From Streptomyces sp. man185 (lineage in GTDB: Bacteria > Actinomycetota > Actinomycetes > Streptomycetales > Streptomycetaceae): DNA of 64,000 bases. Both the position numbers and the translations under genes were made by a program. The notes under the pieces were generated by a model. The model was given only the letters and a program-made list of their open reading frames with translations, ran no database searches and had not been told where the DNA came from. Location of the stretch: contig NTHE01000016.1 of the NCBI GenBank assembly GCA_002551355.1, positions 1-64,000 on the forward strand, given 5' to 3'. Below are positions 15,850 to 24,710 of the stretch, in pieces. Position 1 is the stretch's first letter, and each line of letters begins with the position of its first letter.

Positions 15850-17055
15850 GTGAACGTGCTGGACATCCTGCTGCTGCTGGCTGCCGTGTGGTTCGCGGTC
15901 ATCGGCTATCGCCAGGGTTTCGTCGTCGGCATCCTGTCGGTGATCGGCTTTCTCGGGGGCGGCCTCGTCGCCGTCTACCTGCTGCCGGTCATCTGGGACC
16001 GGGTGACCGAGGACGCCGAGGTCTCCACGGCGGTCGCCATCGGCGCGGTCGTCATCGTCATCGTCTGTGCCTCGATCGGCCAGGCCTTCACCACCCACCT
16101 GGGCAACAAACTCCGCCGGTACATCACGTGGTCGCCCGCGCGCGCCCTGGACGCCACCGGCGGCGCCCTGGTCAATGTGGTGGCCATGCTGCTGGTGGCC
16201 TGGATGATCGGCCTGCTGCTGGCGGGCACCTCACTGCCGACCCTCGGCAAGGAGGTCCGCAGCTCCTCGGTGCTGCTCGGGGTCGACCGCGTGATGCCGG
16301 AGCAGGCGCCCAGCTGGTTCCAGGACTTCTCCTCCGTCCTCGCGCAGAACGGCTTCCCGCAGGTCTTCAGCCCGTTCGCCAACGAGCCGATCACCGAGGT
16401 CAAGGCCCCGGACCCGGCCCTGGTGGGCAGCCCGGTCGCCGCCCGCGCCAAGAAGTCGATCGTCAAGGTCGTGGGGACGGCCCCGAGCTGCGGCAAGGTT
16501 CTCGAAGGGACCGGCTTCGTCTTCTCCGAGCGCCGGGTGATGACCAACGCCCACGTGGTCGGCGGCGTGGACGAGCCCACCGTCCAGATCGGCGGCGAGG
16601 GCCGGCTGTACGACGCGAAGGTCGTCCTCTACGACTGGCAGCGCGACATCGCGGTCCTGGACGTCCCCGACCTCCGGGCCAGGCCGCTGCAGTTCACCGG
16701 CCCGGACGACGACGCGGAGACCGGCGACAGCGCGATCGTCGCGGGCTTCCCCGAGAACGGCGCGTACGACGTGCGCTCGGCCCGCGTCCGCGCCCGCATC
16801 GACGCCGACGGCCCGGACATCTACCACCGGGGCACGGTGCGCCGCGATGTGTACTCGCTCTTCGCGACAGTGCGCCAGGGCAACTCGGGCGGCCCGCTGC
16901 TCACTCCGGACGGAAAGGTGTACGGAGTGGTGTTCGCCAAGTCGCTCGACGACCCGGACACCGGGTACGCGCTGACGGCGGACGAGATCCGCGAGGACAT
17001 CGAGATCGGCCGCACGGCCAACCAACAGGTCGACAGCCAGGGATGCGCCCTCTAG
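15850..17055 (+). CDS. MarP-like membrane serine protease
   Basis: This 401-residue protein starts with a colicin-V-production-like membrane domain of four helices (about 1-130) and ends in a chymotrypsin-fold protease. The triad is H235 (MTNAHVVGG), D266 (QRDIAVLDV) and S346 (RQGNSGGP). Cysteines 214 and 399 correspond to the disulfide that activates M. tuberculosis MarP (Rv3671c), so redox control may be shared. MarP protects against acid stress in the periplasm-like space; a role in cell-wall quality control is inferred here. The GTG start follows the NUDIX stop after about 90 bp. Confidence 0.92.
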   Translation: MNVLDILLLLAAVWFAVIGYRQGFVVGILSVIGFLGGGLVAVYLLPVIWDRVTEDAEVSTAVAIGAVVIVIVCASIGQAFTTHLGNKLRRYITWSPARALDATGGALVNVVAMLLVAWMIGLLLAGTSLPTLGKEVRSSSVLLGVDRVMPEQAPSWFQDFSSVLAQNGFPQVFSPFANEPITEVKAPDPALVGSPVAARAKKSIVKVVGTAPSCGKVLEGTGFVFSERRVMTNAHVVGGVDEPTVQIGGEGRLYDAKVVLYDWQRDIAVLDVPDLRARPLQFTGPDDDAETGDSAIVAGFPENGAYDVRSARVRARIDADGPDIYHRGTVRRDVYSLFATVRQGNSGGPLLTPDGKVYGVVFAKSLDDPDTGYALTADEIREDIEIGRTANQQVDSQGCAL

Positions 17056-17484
17056 GGCGTGTCCGGCGGATCAGGACCTGGTATCGCGAGCTCCCGCCCC
17101 CGTACAGCAGTCCCCGTCCCCGCCCCGTACAGCAGGCCTTGACGAGGGTCGGTTACGGACGAGGGTCAGTTACGGGGATGGCGGAGCCGGGCCGAGACCC
17201 AGCGGGCCCGACGGCGGAGGATGCGGGAAATCCCGAGACGGGAACGGTGAAGGTCATGCACTTGGTGCACCCGGCCGCGAGGGCCGCCCCCCTCATGAGT
17301 GCTCACACCGGCTGACGCGGTGGAGCGGCGGTTGCGTGCTTCGTCAGTGAAGTCGTGCGTCCAGCCCATACCCCGACGTCTGCCCGTGACCCAAGGTCGG
17401 TAATCGTGCGCGAGTCAGCCAATTGGCCTATGCGGCAGGCAATTGGCTGTTCGTCGGACACGTGTTCCTCGGGCGGGTGGGCGG
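17056..17484. other. Convergent intergenic region with inverted repeat
   Basis: The convergent protease and hydrolase genes are separated by 429 bp. It contains ccccgtacagcag twice near 17098-17137. It also holds an inverted repeat at 17417-17448 (agccaattg...caattggct), 37 bp from the hydrolase stop, a likely terminator. A 67-codon open frame on the minus strand (17166-17369) has no recognisable features and I do not call it a gene. Confidence 0.5.
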
Positions 17485-18522
17485 CTATCGGTCCGGCTCG
17501 GGGTCCTTGAGCCAGTTGATGAGTTCGGCGGAGAAGCCGATCGGATCCTCCTCGTGCGGGAAGTGTCCGACACCGTCGAAAAGTCGCCACCGGTAGGGCG
17601 CCTCGACGTACTGGCCGGACCCGGCCGAACTGCGGGTGCGGACCGCCGGATCGAGCGACCCGTGCAGGTGCAGCGTGGGCACCCGGACCGGACGCTTCAT
17701 CCGCCGGTTGAACTGGATCCCGTCCGGACGCGCCATCGACCGCACCAGCCAGCGGTACGGCTCGATCGAGCAGTGGGCGGTGGAGGGGATGCTCATGGCC
17801 CGCCGGTAGACGTCCAGGGTCTCCTCGTCGGGGAACTCCGGGGTGCGGGGGCCTGCCCAGTCCTGGATGAGGCTCCCCACCAGGGCGGCTTCGCCCGCGA
17901 GGAGTTGACGCTCCGGCAGCCACGGGCGCTGGAAGCCCCAGACGTACGAACCGGCCCGCGACTGGGCGAAGTCGGACAGCATCGAGGAGCGCCAGCGGCG
18001 CGGGTGCGGCATGGAGGACACGACGAGCCGGCGGACCAGCTTGGGCCGCATCACGGCGGCCGTCCAGGCGAGGTAGCCGCCGAGGTCGTGGCCGACCAGG
18101 GCCGCGTCGGGCTCACCGAGGGAGCGGATCACGCCGGTGACGTCGAGGGCCAGGTTGGCGGGGTCGTAACCGCGCGGGGTGCGGTCGCTGCCGCCCACCC
18201 CACGCAGGTCCATCGCGACCGCCCGGAAACCGGCGTCGGCGAGCGCGGTCATCTGGTGGCGCCAGGTCCACCAGAACTGCGGGAAGCCGTGCAGCAGGAG
18301 CACCAGAGGCCCCTCGCCCAGCTCCGCGATGTGGAAGCGCGCGCCGTTGGCCGCCACGTCGCGGTGGGTCCAGGGGCCGTCGAGACGCACCGGCCCCCCG
18401 GCAGGGGCGGTCCGGCCCGCGGGCCTCGTGGCGGCCGGGTCTACCGGGGCGGACGGGGCGGCCGAACCCTCCGGGTCCACCGGACCCGTCGGGCCGAATG
18501 CGCTGGAATCGGGAACCGTCAT
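17485..18522 (-). CDS. Alpha/beta hydrolase, epoxide-hydrolase type (EphE-like)
   Basis: This 345-residue protein has about 48 residues of Pro/Ala-rich leader, then an alpha/beta-hydrolase fold. HGFPQFWWTWRHQ is the oxyanion motif. The nucleophile elbow VGHDLGG places Asp146 where lipases have Ser, which is the mark of epoxide hydrolases and haloalkane dehalogenases. The base is His in DGVGHFPHEED. The natural substrate is unknown. Mycobacterial ephE (Rv3670) has the same place next to the membrane protein (Rv3669). Its start overlaps the stop of the upstream gene by four bases. Confidence 0.87.
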   Translation of the reverse strand: MTVPDSSAFGPTGPVDPEGSAAPSAPVDPAATRPAGRTAPAGGPVRLDGPWTHRDVAANGARFHIAELGEGPLVLLLHGFPQFWWTWRHQMTALADAGFRAVAMDLRGVGGSDRTPRGYDPANLALDVTGVIRSLGEPDAALVGHDLGGYLAWTAAVMRPKLVRRLVVSSMPHPRRWRSSMLSDFAQSRAGSYVWGFQRPWLPERQLLAGEAALVGSLIQDWAGPRTPEFPDEETLDVYRRAMSIPSTAHCSIEPYRWLVRSMARPDGIQFNRRMKRPVRVPTLHLHGSLDPAVRTRSSAGSGQYVEAPYRWRLFDGVGHFPHEEDPIGFSAELINWLKDPEPDR

Positions 18523-19049
18523 GTGGACGAGCGTGCCACAGCGGCGGCCTCGTCCTTACCCGTGCCGCTCTCGATGCTCTTCTTCGTCAGGCTGCTGCCG
18601 GAGCGCTCGATGATCGCCGCGGCCTCGATCGACGGACGCGGGTGAGGCTTGGCGTTCTGCAGGACGGCGGCGGTCTGCTTGGCGGAGGCGATGGACTTCT
18701 CCGGCGGCTTGATCTTCTTGAACTTCCGCAGGCCGATGAACGCGATCAGGGCGGCCAGGAGAATGAAGGCGCCCGCCACGATCAGGAAGGACCACGCGAG
18801 GCCCAGACCGAGGTTGTGGATCCCGTACGCGGCCGCGAAGCTCAGCATCGGCATCGTGAACAGCAGCAGCACACCCGCGGCGATGAACGCCCCGCTGCCG
18901 ATCGCCCCGCGCTTGACGTCCTGCCGTACCTCCGCCTTGGCCAGGGCGATCTCGTCGTGCACCAGCGCGGACATCTCGGCCGTCGCCGAGGCGACCAACT
19001 GCCCGATGCTGCGGTCCGCGTTGCCCGCGTAGTTGCCGGGGTCGCTCAT
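18519..19049 (-). CDS. DUF1469 / phage-holin-family-like membrane protein
   Basis: This 176-residue protein has an amphipathic N-terminus containing DRSIGQLVASATAEMSALVH, then two transmembrane segments (about 57-80 and 88-110), and a Lys-rich cytoplasmic tail. This is the actinobacterial 'phage holin family' or DUF1469 pattern; it is not a phage lysis protein. Function is unknown. It is the first gene of the operon, and its TGA overlaps the hydrolase ATG. M. tuberculosis Rv3669 precedes ephE in the same way. RBS GGAG is four to ten bases upstream of ATG 19049. Confidence 0.82.
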   Translation of the reverse strand: MSDPGNYAGNADRSIGQLVASATAEMSALVHDEIALAKAEVRQDVKRGAIGSGAFIAAGVLLLFTMPMLSFAAAYGIHNLGLGLAWSFLIVAGAFILLAALIAFIGLRKFKKIKPPEKSIASAKQTAAVLQNAKPHPRPSIEAAAIIERSGSSLTKKSIESGTGKDEAAAVARSST

Positions 19050-19089
19050 CCCTGACTCCCTCTCCGTCTTCGACACATCCGATGTCAGA

Positions 19090-20493
19090 TCATGCCGGAC
19101 TGTTCGGCTTGTTGCGCGCTGCCCCCGCCCGCTCTTCGGCGAGACGGCGGTGTTCGGCCGCCTTGCGCTCGTGGATGGCGGCCATCCGCAGGTGATATTC
19201 CGGATCATCCTGCTCGTAGACATCCGGTACCCCGGATTCGTCCTCGTCCCGCTCCTCGGCCTCGTACAGCTCCTTGTACTTGCGTACCCGGAGTTTGAGC
19301 AGCACACAGGCGAGAAGGGCCGCGATCAGCGAACCGAGCAGTACTGCGGCCTTGATCTCGTTCACCATCTCCGCGTCGCCTTCGAAGGCGAGCTCGCCGA
19401 TGAGCAGCGAGACGGTGAAGCCGATGCCGGCGAGTGAGGCGAGTGCCAGGACATCGGCCCAGGCCAGGTCCTTGTTCAGCTCCGCCTTGGTGAAGCGGGC
19501 GGCCAGATAGGTGCCACCGAAGATGCCGACGGTCTTGCCGACGACGAGACCGAGGACGACGCCGAGCGTTTCGGGCCGGGTGAAGACGCCGGCCAGTGCC
19601 TCGCCGTTCAGCGCGACCCCGGCCGAGAACAGGGCGAACAGCGGAACGGCGACCCCGGCCGACAGCGGGCGGACCAGGTGCTCGATGTGCTCGCCCGGCG
19701 AGTGCTTCTCGCCCTCGCGCCGACTGCAGCGCAGCATCAGGCCCATCGCGACCCCGGCGATGGTGGCGTGGATGCCGCTGTTGTACATCAGGCCCCAGAT
19801 GACCAGGGCGAGCGGAACGTAGACGTACCAGCCCCGGACGTCGAGGCGGAGGAGGAGGTAGAAGACGGCCAGGCCGAGGACGGCCCCGCCGAGCGCCAGG
19901 AAGTTCAGGTCCGCGGTGAAGAACACCGCGATGATCAGGATCGCGAAGAGGTCGTCGACGACGGCCAGGGTGAGCAGGAAGGCGCGCAGCGCGGACGGCA
20001 GGGAGGTGCCGATCACCGCGAGGACCGCGAGCGCGAAGGCGATGTCGGTGGCTGTCGGGACCGCCCAGCCGTTCGTCGACCCGCCGCCGACGACCACGGT
20101 GAGGAAGTAGACGAGAGCGGGCACGGCCATCCCGCACAGGGCCGCCACCACCGGGAGGGCCGCGGCCTTCGGGTCACGGAGTTCACCCGCGACAAGTTCG
20201 CGCTTCAGCTCGACACCGGCGACGAAGAAGAAGACGGCGAGCAGTCCGTCCGCTGCCCAGTGCGCCACGGAGAGGTCCAGGCCAAGTGCGCCGGGGCCGA
20301 AGTGGAAGTCGCTCACCGCTTCGTACGAGCCGCCGAAGGCGTTGGCCCAGACGAGTGCGGCGACCGCCGCCACCAGCAGCAGCACACCGCCGACCGTCTC
20401 GGTGCGCAGGGCCTCCGCCACGTAGTTCCGCTCGGGGAGCGAGAGCCTGCCGAGCAGCGGGCGCTGGGGCGGTGCGGGGTCGGGCGATGCCAC
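19090..20493 (-). CDS. nhaA: Na+/H+ antiporter NhaA
   Basis: The protein has about 467 residues, longer than E. coli NhaA because of a charged C-terminal tail (about 400-467). Twelve or so transmembrane helices are present. The NhaA signatures are PTATDIAFALAVLAVIG and LTLAVVDDLFAILIIAVFF, with the key Asp residues of the sodium/proton exchange site. It exports Na+ in exchange for protons at alkaline pH. I chose GTG 20493, which has GGAGG eight bases upstream; an ATG at 20529 would add 12 residues with no such site. The gene lies 40 bp upstream of the DUF1469 gene on the same strand. Confidence 0.93.
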   Translation of the reverse strand: MASPDPAPPQRPLLGRLSLPERNYVAEALRTETVGGVLLLVAAVAALVWANAFGGSYEAVSDFHFGPGALGLDLSVAHWAADGLLAVFFFVAGVELKRELVAGELRDPKAAALPVVAALCGMAVPALVYFLTVVVGGGSTNGWAVPTATDIAFALAVLAVIGTSLPSALRAFLLTLAVVDDLFAILIIAVFFTADLNFLALGGAVLGLAVFYLLLRLDVRGWYVYVPLALVIWGLMYNSGIHATIAGVAMGLMLRCSRREGEKHSPGEHIEHLVRPLSAGVAVPLFALFSAGVALNGEALAGVFTRPETLGVVLGLVVGKTVGIFGGTYLAARFTKAELNKDLAWADVLALASLAGIGFTVSLLIGELAFEGDAEMVNEIKAAVLLGSLIAALLACVLLKLRVRKYKELYEAEERDEDESGVPDVYEQDDPEYHLRMAAIHERKAAEHRRLAEERAGAARNKPNSPA

Positions 20494-20688
20494 GAGAGAG
20501 ACCTCCAGGTCGGGATGGCGTATGGGCATGACTGGTCATGTGCCGACCAGACTTCCCGGCGCCCCTGTGGAGATGTTCTCTGAAGTTGTCCGACGTTGTC
20601 GGTGAAGCGCCCACCCTACCGGGGGCGTGCGGAGCGGAACCGTACGAGGTGGTTCGAGGTGGTCCGAGCGGGTCCTCGGGCTGAATGC

Positions 20689-20725
20689 CCGATGGGCACC
20701 CGGCGCGTCGCCGGATGCCCATCGG
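20689..20725 (-). terminator. Hairpin terminator after acsA
   Basis: 17-bp arms (ccgatgggcacccggcg / cgccggatgcccatcgg, one mismatch) with a three-base loop lie 34 bp beyond the acsA stop on the minus strand. Confidence 0.8.
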
Positions 20726-20758
20726 AGCCGCACTCGTGCGGTGGGTGGTTCCGCGCTG

Positions 20759-22717
20759 TCAGTCCTCGTCGGACGAGGAGGACGGCAGCTGGGTGGTGAT
20801 CAGGTCCATCACCGAGGAGTCGGTCAGCGTCGTGACGTCGCCCAGCTCGCGGTTCTCGGCGACATCGCGCAGCAGCCGGCGCATGATCTTGCCGGAACGG
20901 GTCTTCGGCAGCTCGGCGACCGGCAGGACCCGCTTGGGCTTGGCGATCGGGCCGAGCGTCGCTCCGACGTGGTTGCGCAGCCCCGCGACCAGCTCGTCGG
21001 ACGCGGTCGCCGTGGAGCGCAGGATCACGAACGCCACGATGGCCTGGCCGGTCGTCTCGTCCGCAGCGCCGACCACGGCGGCCTCGGCGACCGACGGGTG
21101 GGAGACGAGGGCGGACTCGACCTCGGTGGTCGAGATGTTGTGCCCGGAGACGAGCATGACGTCGTCGACCCGGCCGAGCAGCCAGACGTCGCCGTCCTCG
21201 TCCTTCTTGGCGCCGTCGCCCGCGAAGTACCTGCCCTCGAAGCGCGACCAGTAGGTGTCGATGAACCGCTGGTCGTCGCCCCAGATGGTGCGGAGCATGG
21301 AGGGCCACGGCTCGGTGAGGACGAGGTAGCCGCCCCCGCCGTTCGGCACCTCGTTGGCGTCGTCGTCGACCACGGTGGCGGAGATGCCCGGCAGTGCGCG
21401 CTGCGCGCTTCCCGGCTTCGTCTCCGTCACACCGGGCAGCGGCGAGATCATCATCGCGCCGGTCTCGGTCTGCCACCAGGTGTCCACGATGGGGCACTTG
21501 TCCGCGCCGATGTTCTTCCGGTACCACATCCACGCCTCGGGGTTGATCGGCTCACCGACCGAACCGAGGACACGGAGGCTGCTCAGGTCGAACTTCGCGG
21601 GGATGTCGTCCCCCCACTTCATGAACGTACGGATCGCGGTGGGCGCCGTGTAGAGGATCGTGACGCCGTACTTCTGCACGATCTCCCAGAACCGGCCCTG
21701 GTGCGGGGTGTCGGGCGTGCCCTCGTACATGACCTGCGTCGCACCGTTGGCCAGCGGCCCGTACACGATGTACGAGTGCCCGGTCACCCAGCCGATGTCG
21801 GCGGTGCACCAGTAGACGTCGGTCTCGGGCTTGAGGTCGAAGACCGCGCTGTGCGTGTACGAGGCCTGCGTGAGGTAGCCGCCGGAGGTGTGCAGGATGC
21901 CCTTCGGCTTACCCGTGGTGCCCGAGGTGTAGAGGATGAAGAGCGGCTGCTCCGCCTCGAAGGCCTCCGGGGTGTGCTCGGCGGACTGCCGGGCGGTGAT
22001 CTCGTGCCACCAGACGTCGCGGCCCTCGGTCCAGGCGGTGTCCTGACCGGTGCGACGGACGACGAGGACGTGTTCGACGGTCTCGAAGCGTGAGACGGCG
22101 TCGTCGACGGCGGGCTTGAGCGCGGAGGGCTTGCCGCGGCGGTAGCCGCCGTCGGCCGTGATGACGACCTTGGCGTCCGCGTCCTTGATACGGGCGGCGA
22201 TGGCGTCGGCCGAGAAGCCGCCGAAGACCACGGAGTGCGCGGCGCCGATACGGGCACAGGCCAGCATCGCGACGGCGGCCTCGGGGATCATCGGCAGGTA
22301 GACGGCGACCCGGTCGCCCTTGCCGACGCCCAGCTCGGTGAGCGCGTTGGCGGCCCGGGAGACCTCGTCCTTCAGCTCCGCGTAGGTGATGGCCCGGCTG
22401 TCGCCCGGCTCGCCCTCGAAGTGGATGGCGACCCGTTCGCCGTTGCCCGCCTCGACGTGGCGGTCCACGCAGTTGTACGCGACGTTCAGCTTGCCGTCCG
22501 CGAACCACTTCGCGAAGGGCGGGTTGCTCCAGTCGAGGGTCTCGGTCGGCTCGGTGGCCCACGTCAGGCGGCGGGCCTGCTCGGCCCAGAAGCCCAGCCG
22601 GTCCGCCTCGGCCTGCTCGTACGCCTCTGCGGTGACGTTGGCGTTGGCGGCCAGCTCGGCAGGCGGAGCGAACTTCCGCTCTTCCCGAAGCAGGTTGGCC
22701 AGGCTCTCGTTGCTCAC
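20759..22717 (-). CDS. acsA: Acetyl-CoA synthetase
   Basis: This gives 652 residues, the same length as E. coli Acs. Motifs are [12 protein letters not shown] (AMP-forming P-loop), [23 protein letters not shown] and [11 protein letters not shown], whose Lys610 is the acetylation-controlled catalytic lysine. It converts acetate, ATP and CoA to acetyl-CoA, AMP and pyrophosphate. The start is GTG 22717, preceded by GGGAGAA at about five bases; the longer ATG at 22759 lacks a ribosome binding site. It ends in a strong terminator. The pyrophosphate product could be used by the pyrophosphatase encoded at 37.8 kb. Confidence 0.96.
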   Translation of the reverse strand: MSNESLANLLREERKFAPPAELAANANVTAEAYEQAEADRLGFWAEQARRLTWATEPTETLDWSNPPFAKWFADGKLNVAYNCVDRHVEAGNGERVAIHFEGEPGDSRAITYAELKDEVSRAANALTELGVGKGDRVAVYLPMIPEAAVAMLACARIGAAHSVVFGGFSADAIAARIKDADAKVVITADGGYRRGKPSALKPAVDDAVSRFETVEHVLVVRRTGQDTAWTEGRDVWWHEITARQSAEHTPEAFEAEQPLFILYTSGTTGKPKGILHTSGGYLTQASYTHSAVFDLKPETDVYWCTADIGWVTGHSYIVYGPLANGATQVMYEGTPDTPHQGRFWEIVQKYGVTILYTAPTAIRTFMKWGDDIPAKFDLSSLRVLGSVGEPINPEAWMWYRKNIGADKCPIVDTWWQTETGAMMISPLPGVTETKPGSAQRALPGISATVVDDDANEVPNGGGGYLVLTEPWPSMLRTIWGDDQRFIDTYWSRFEGRYFAGDGAKKDEDGDVWLLGRVDDVMLVSGHNISTTEVESALVSHPSVAEAAVVGAADETTGQAIVAFVILRSTATASDELVAGLRNHVGATLGPIAKPKRVLPVAELPKTRSGKIMRRLLRDVAENRELGDVTTLTDSSVMDLITTQLPSSSSDED

Positions 22718-23160
22718 GACTTCTCCCAGTCCCAGGGTGTCCGTTGTGTCCCGGGGCATAGCTCATCAGGCGCGAGGCCGGGTGACAAGTGTCTGCCGGG
22801 AATTGGTTTAGACCTGTGTCTTCGTGTATGGGGCCATGATCCCGCTCCGCGGTCGAGGGCCGCCTTGCGGCGAGTGGCGCGCGGCGTTTCCGGCCCGTGC
22901 GAGGTGCGCCGGGGTGCGATGGGGAACGGGGTCATCTGGTTGCACGGGCCCGGGGCTTGTGCGGTTCAGGGCGGAGGCGTTCGGGCCGGCCGAAGGCGTT
23001 CGGGCTGAGTGGAGGCGTTCGGGCTAGTTGATAACTCATATCGGTTAATAAACAGCTTTTCATTCGGTATGTCGCCCTTTCTGTGCGGGATCGCGTGCGA
23101 ATTTGGCCGCGCCGTGTCGGCACTTCGACGCAAATAACCTGCAAGGAAGAGGGTGGGCGG
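22718..23160. other. Divergent acsA / lipoprotein intergenic region
   Basis: This 443-bp gap is high-G+C up to about 23010, then drops sharply (23025-23130, with ttgataactc and gttaataaacagc). The low-G+C patch, plus the three 19-bp repeats next to it, suggests a regulated promoter for the lipoprotein gene. I find no well-spaced -35/-10 pair and no convincing gene. Confidence 0.55.
22972..23028. repeat. Three 19-bp direct repeats upstream of the lipoprotein gene
   Basis: Three consecutive 19-mers (cggaggcgttcgggccggc, cgaaggcgttcgggctgag, tggaggcgttcgggctagt) share the core aggcgttcgggc. They end exactly where the sequence becomes A+T-rich. Direct repeats with helical-turn-scale spacing beside a promoter suggest an operator array. 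Confidence 0.75.
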
Positions 23161-24534
23161 ATGATGGCCGCCACGAAGAGGATCGCCATGGGCATCATGT
23201 CCACGGCCCTGGTCGCCGTTCTCGCGGGCTGCTCCGGATCCGGAGGGACGGCCTCCGGGGGTGCGGAGACCGACGCGGAGAAGGGCGCCCACGGCGCCAA
23301 GGAGAACCCCCCGGCCGCCGCCCCCAAGAACGCGGTCAAGCTCATCGGGGACGGGTCCACCGCCTTCACCGGCGTCCAGCCGAACATGCCGGCCGTCGAA
23401 CGCCTGGCGCCCGGCGAGAAGCCGCCCCAGTTCGTGGTGTTCTCCTGGGACGGCGCCGGCGAGGACAGTCAGAAGCTCTTCTCGCACTTCCGCGGCGTGG
23501 CCAAGAAGTACAACGCCAAGATGACGTACTTCCTGAGCGGTGTGTACCTGCTGCCGGAGGAGAAGAAAGACCTCTACAGCCCGCCCCAGCACGCTCCGGG
23601 CCGTTCCGACATCGGCTTCAACGACACGGAGGGCATCCGCAACACCCTCGCCGAGGTTCGTGCCGCCTGGAAGGACGGCAACGAGATCGGCACCCACTTC
23701 AACGGCCACTTCTGCGGCAAGGACGGTGGCGTCGGGACTTGGTCCGTCGATGAGTGGAAGAGCGAGATCAGCCAGGCGAAGGCTTTCGTCAAGGGCTGGA
23801 AGACCAACACGCCGGAGCTGAAGGGCGAGGCCCCGCTCCCCTTCGACTACGACAAGGAACTGATCGGCGCCCGCACCCCCTGCCTCGAAGGCCAGAAGAA
23901 CATGGTCGCCGCCTCCCGGACCATGGGCTTCCGCTACGACTCCAGCGGCGTCGGCAACCAGGTCTGGCCCCAGAGAAAGGGCGGGGTCTGGGACATCCCG
24001 CTCCAGCTCGTTCCGATGCCGGGCCGCGCCTTCGAGACCCTGTCGATGGACTACAACTTCATGGTCAACCAGTCCGGTACGGCCACCCAGGGAGACCCCT
24101 CCCAGCACGAGTACTGGGGGAACCAGATGCGGGACGGGCTGCTGCAGGCCTTCGACCGCTCGTACAGCGGCAACCGGGCGCCCCTGATCATCGGCAACCA
24201 CTTCGAGTCCTGGAACGGTGGCACCTACATGCGCGCCATCGAGGAGACCATCGCGAAGGTGTGCACCAAGGAAGGCGTGCGTTGCGTGTCCTTCCGTCAG
24301 CTCGTCGACTGGCTGGACGCGCAGGACCCGCAGACGCTGGCCAAGCTCACCACGCTCGGCGTCGGCGAGGCGCCCAAGACGGGCTGGTCCGCCTACCTCG
24401 GCAACCAGCCGGATGCCGCCCAGCCCGCCGACAAGCCTGCCGACGAAGGCGCGGACAAGCCCGCTGCGAAGCGTGCCGACGAGGGTACGGGCAAGGGTGA
24501 AGCCGGCTCGGTTCCGGCCGGAGTGACCGGCTGA
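23161..24534 (+). CDS. Lipoprotein with polysaccharide-deacetylase-like domain
   Basis: This 457-residue protein has a lipoprotein signal peptide with lipobox LAGC (Cys24), a Ser/Gly/Ala linker, then a domain resembling NodB-type deacetylases. FVVFSWDGAGED replaces the canonical FxFDDGP metal motif, and EIGTHFNGHFCG supplies the HxxxH. A later NHFESWNGGTYMRAIEE is also family-like. The C-terminus (from about residue 420) is Ala/Lys/Asp-rich. The canonical second Asp of the metal motif is changed (DG rather than DD), so activity is uncertain. The protein should sit on the outer face of the membrane. ATG 23161 follows GAGG at eight bases; an adjacent ATG at 23164 is possible. Confidence 0.82.
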   Translation: MMAATKRIAMGIMSTALVAVLAGCSGSGGTASGGAETDAEKGAHGAKENPPAAAPKNAVKLIGDGSTAFTGVQPNMPAVERLAPGEKPPQFVVFSWDGAGEDSQKLFSHFRGVAKKYNAKMTYFLSGVYLLPEEKKDLYSPPQHAPGRSDIGFNDTEGIRNTLAEVRAAWKDGNEIGTHFNGHFCGKDGGVGTWSVDEWKSEISQAKAFVKGWKTNTPELKGEAPLPFDYDKELIGARTPCLEGQKNMVAASRTMGFRYDSSGVGNQVWPQRKGGVWDIPLQLVPMPGRAFETLSMDYNFMVNQSGTATQGDPSQHEYWGNQMRDGLLQAFDRSYSGNRAPLIIGNHFESWNGGTYMRAIEETIAKVCTKEGVRCVSFRQLVDWLDAQDPQTLAKLTTLGVGEAPKTGWSAYLGNQPDAAQPADKPADEGADKPAAKRADEGTGKGEAGSVPAGVTG

Positions 24535-24635
24535 ACCCCGACGAGGCGACCGACCGATACGCAGACTGACCGCTCTGCATCCCAACGCGCTGCATTGCAA
24601 CGCACTGCACCGCATCGCACCGCACCGCATCGTCC

Positions 24636-24660
24636 GCCGGCCACCGGATGGGTGGCCGGC
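24636..24660. terminator. Terminator between convergent genes
   Basis: 10-bp arms (gccggccacc / ggtggccggc) with a five-base loop ggatg lie about 100 bp after the lipoprotein stop. They are 50 bp beyond the stop of the convergent ATPase gene. The sequence just before it (24585-24632) is a degenerate cgcat/cgcac repeat with no evident function. Confidence 0.7.
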
Positions 24661-24710
24661 GAACGGCGGTTGGCGAAGGCGGCCGGAGAGCGGCTGCTCG
24701 GGTGATGGCG

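Noticed and set aside
13929..15902. Long minus-strand open frame across nth and the NUDIX gene
   Set aside because: It mirrors the G+C bias of genes with motifs on the other strand; it has no domain and crosses several real gene starts.
24585..24632. Runs of cgcat/cgcac that look like a repeat array
   Set aside because: Units are 5-6 bases and degenerate, with no spacers, so it is simple sequence rather than CRISPR.
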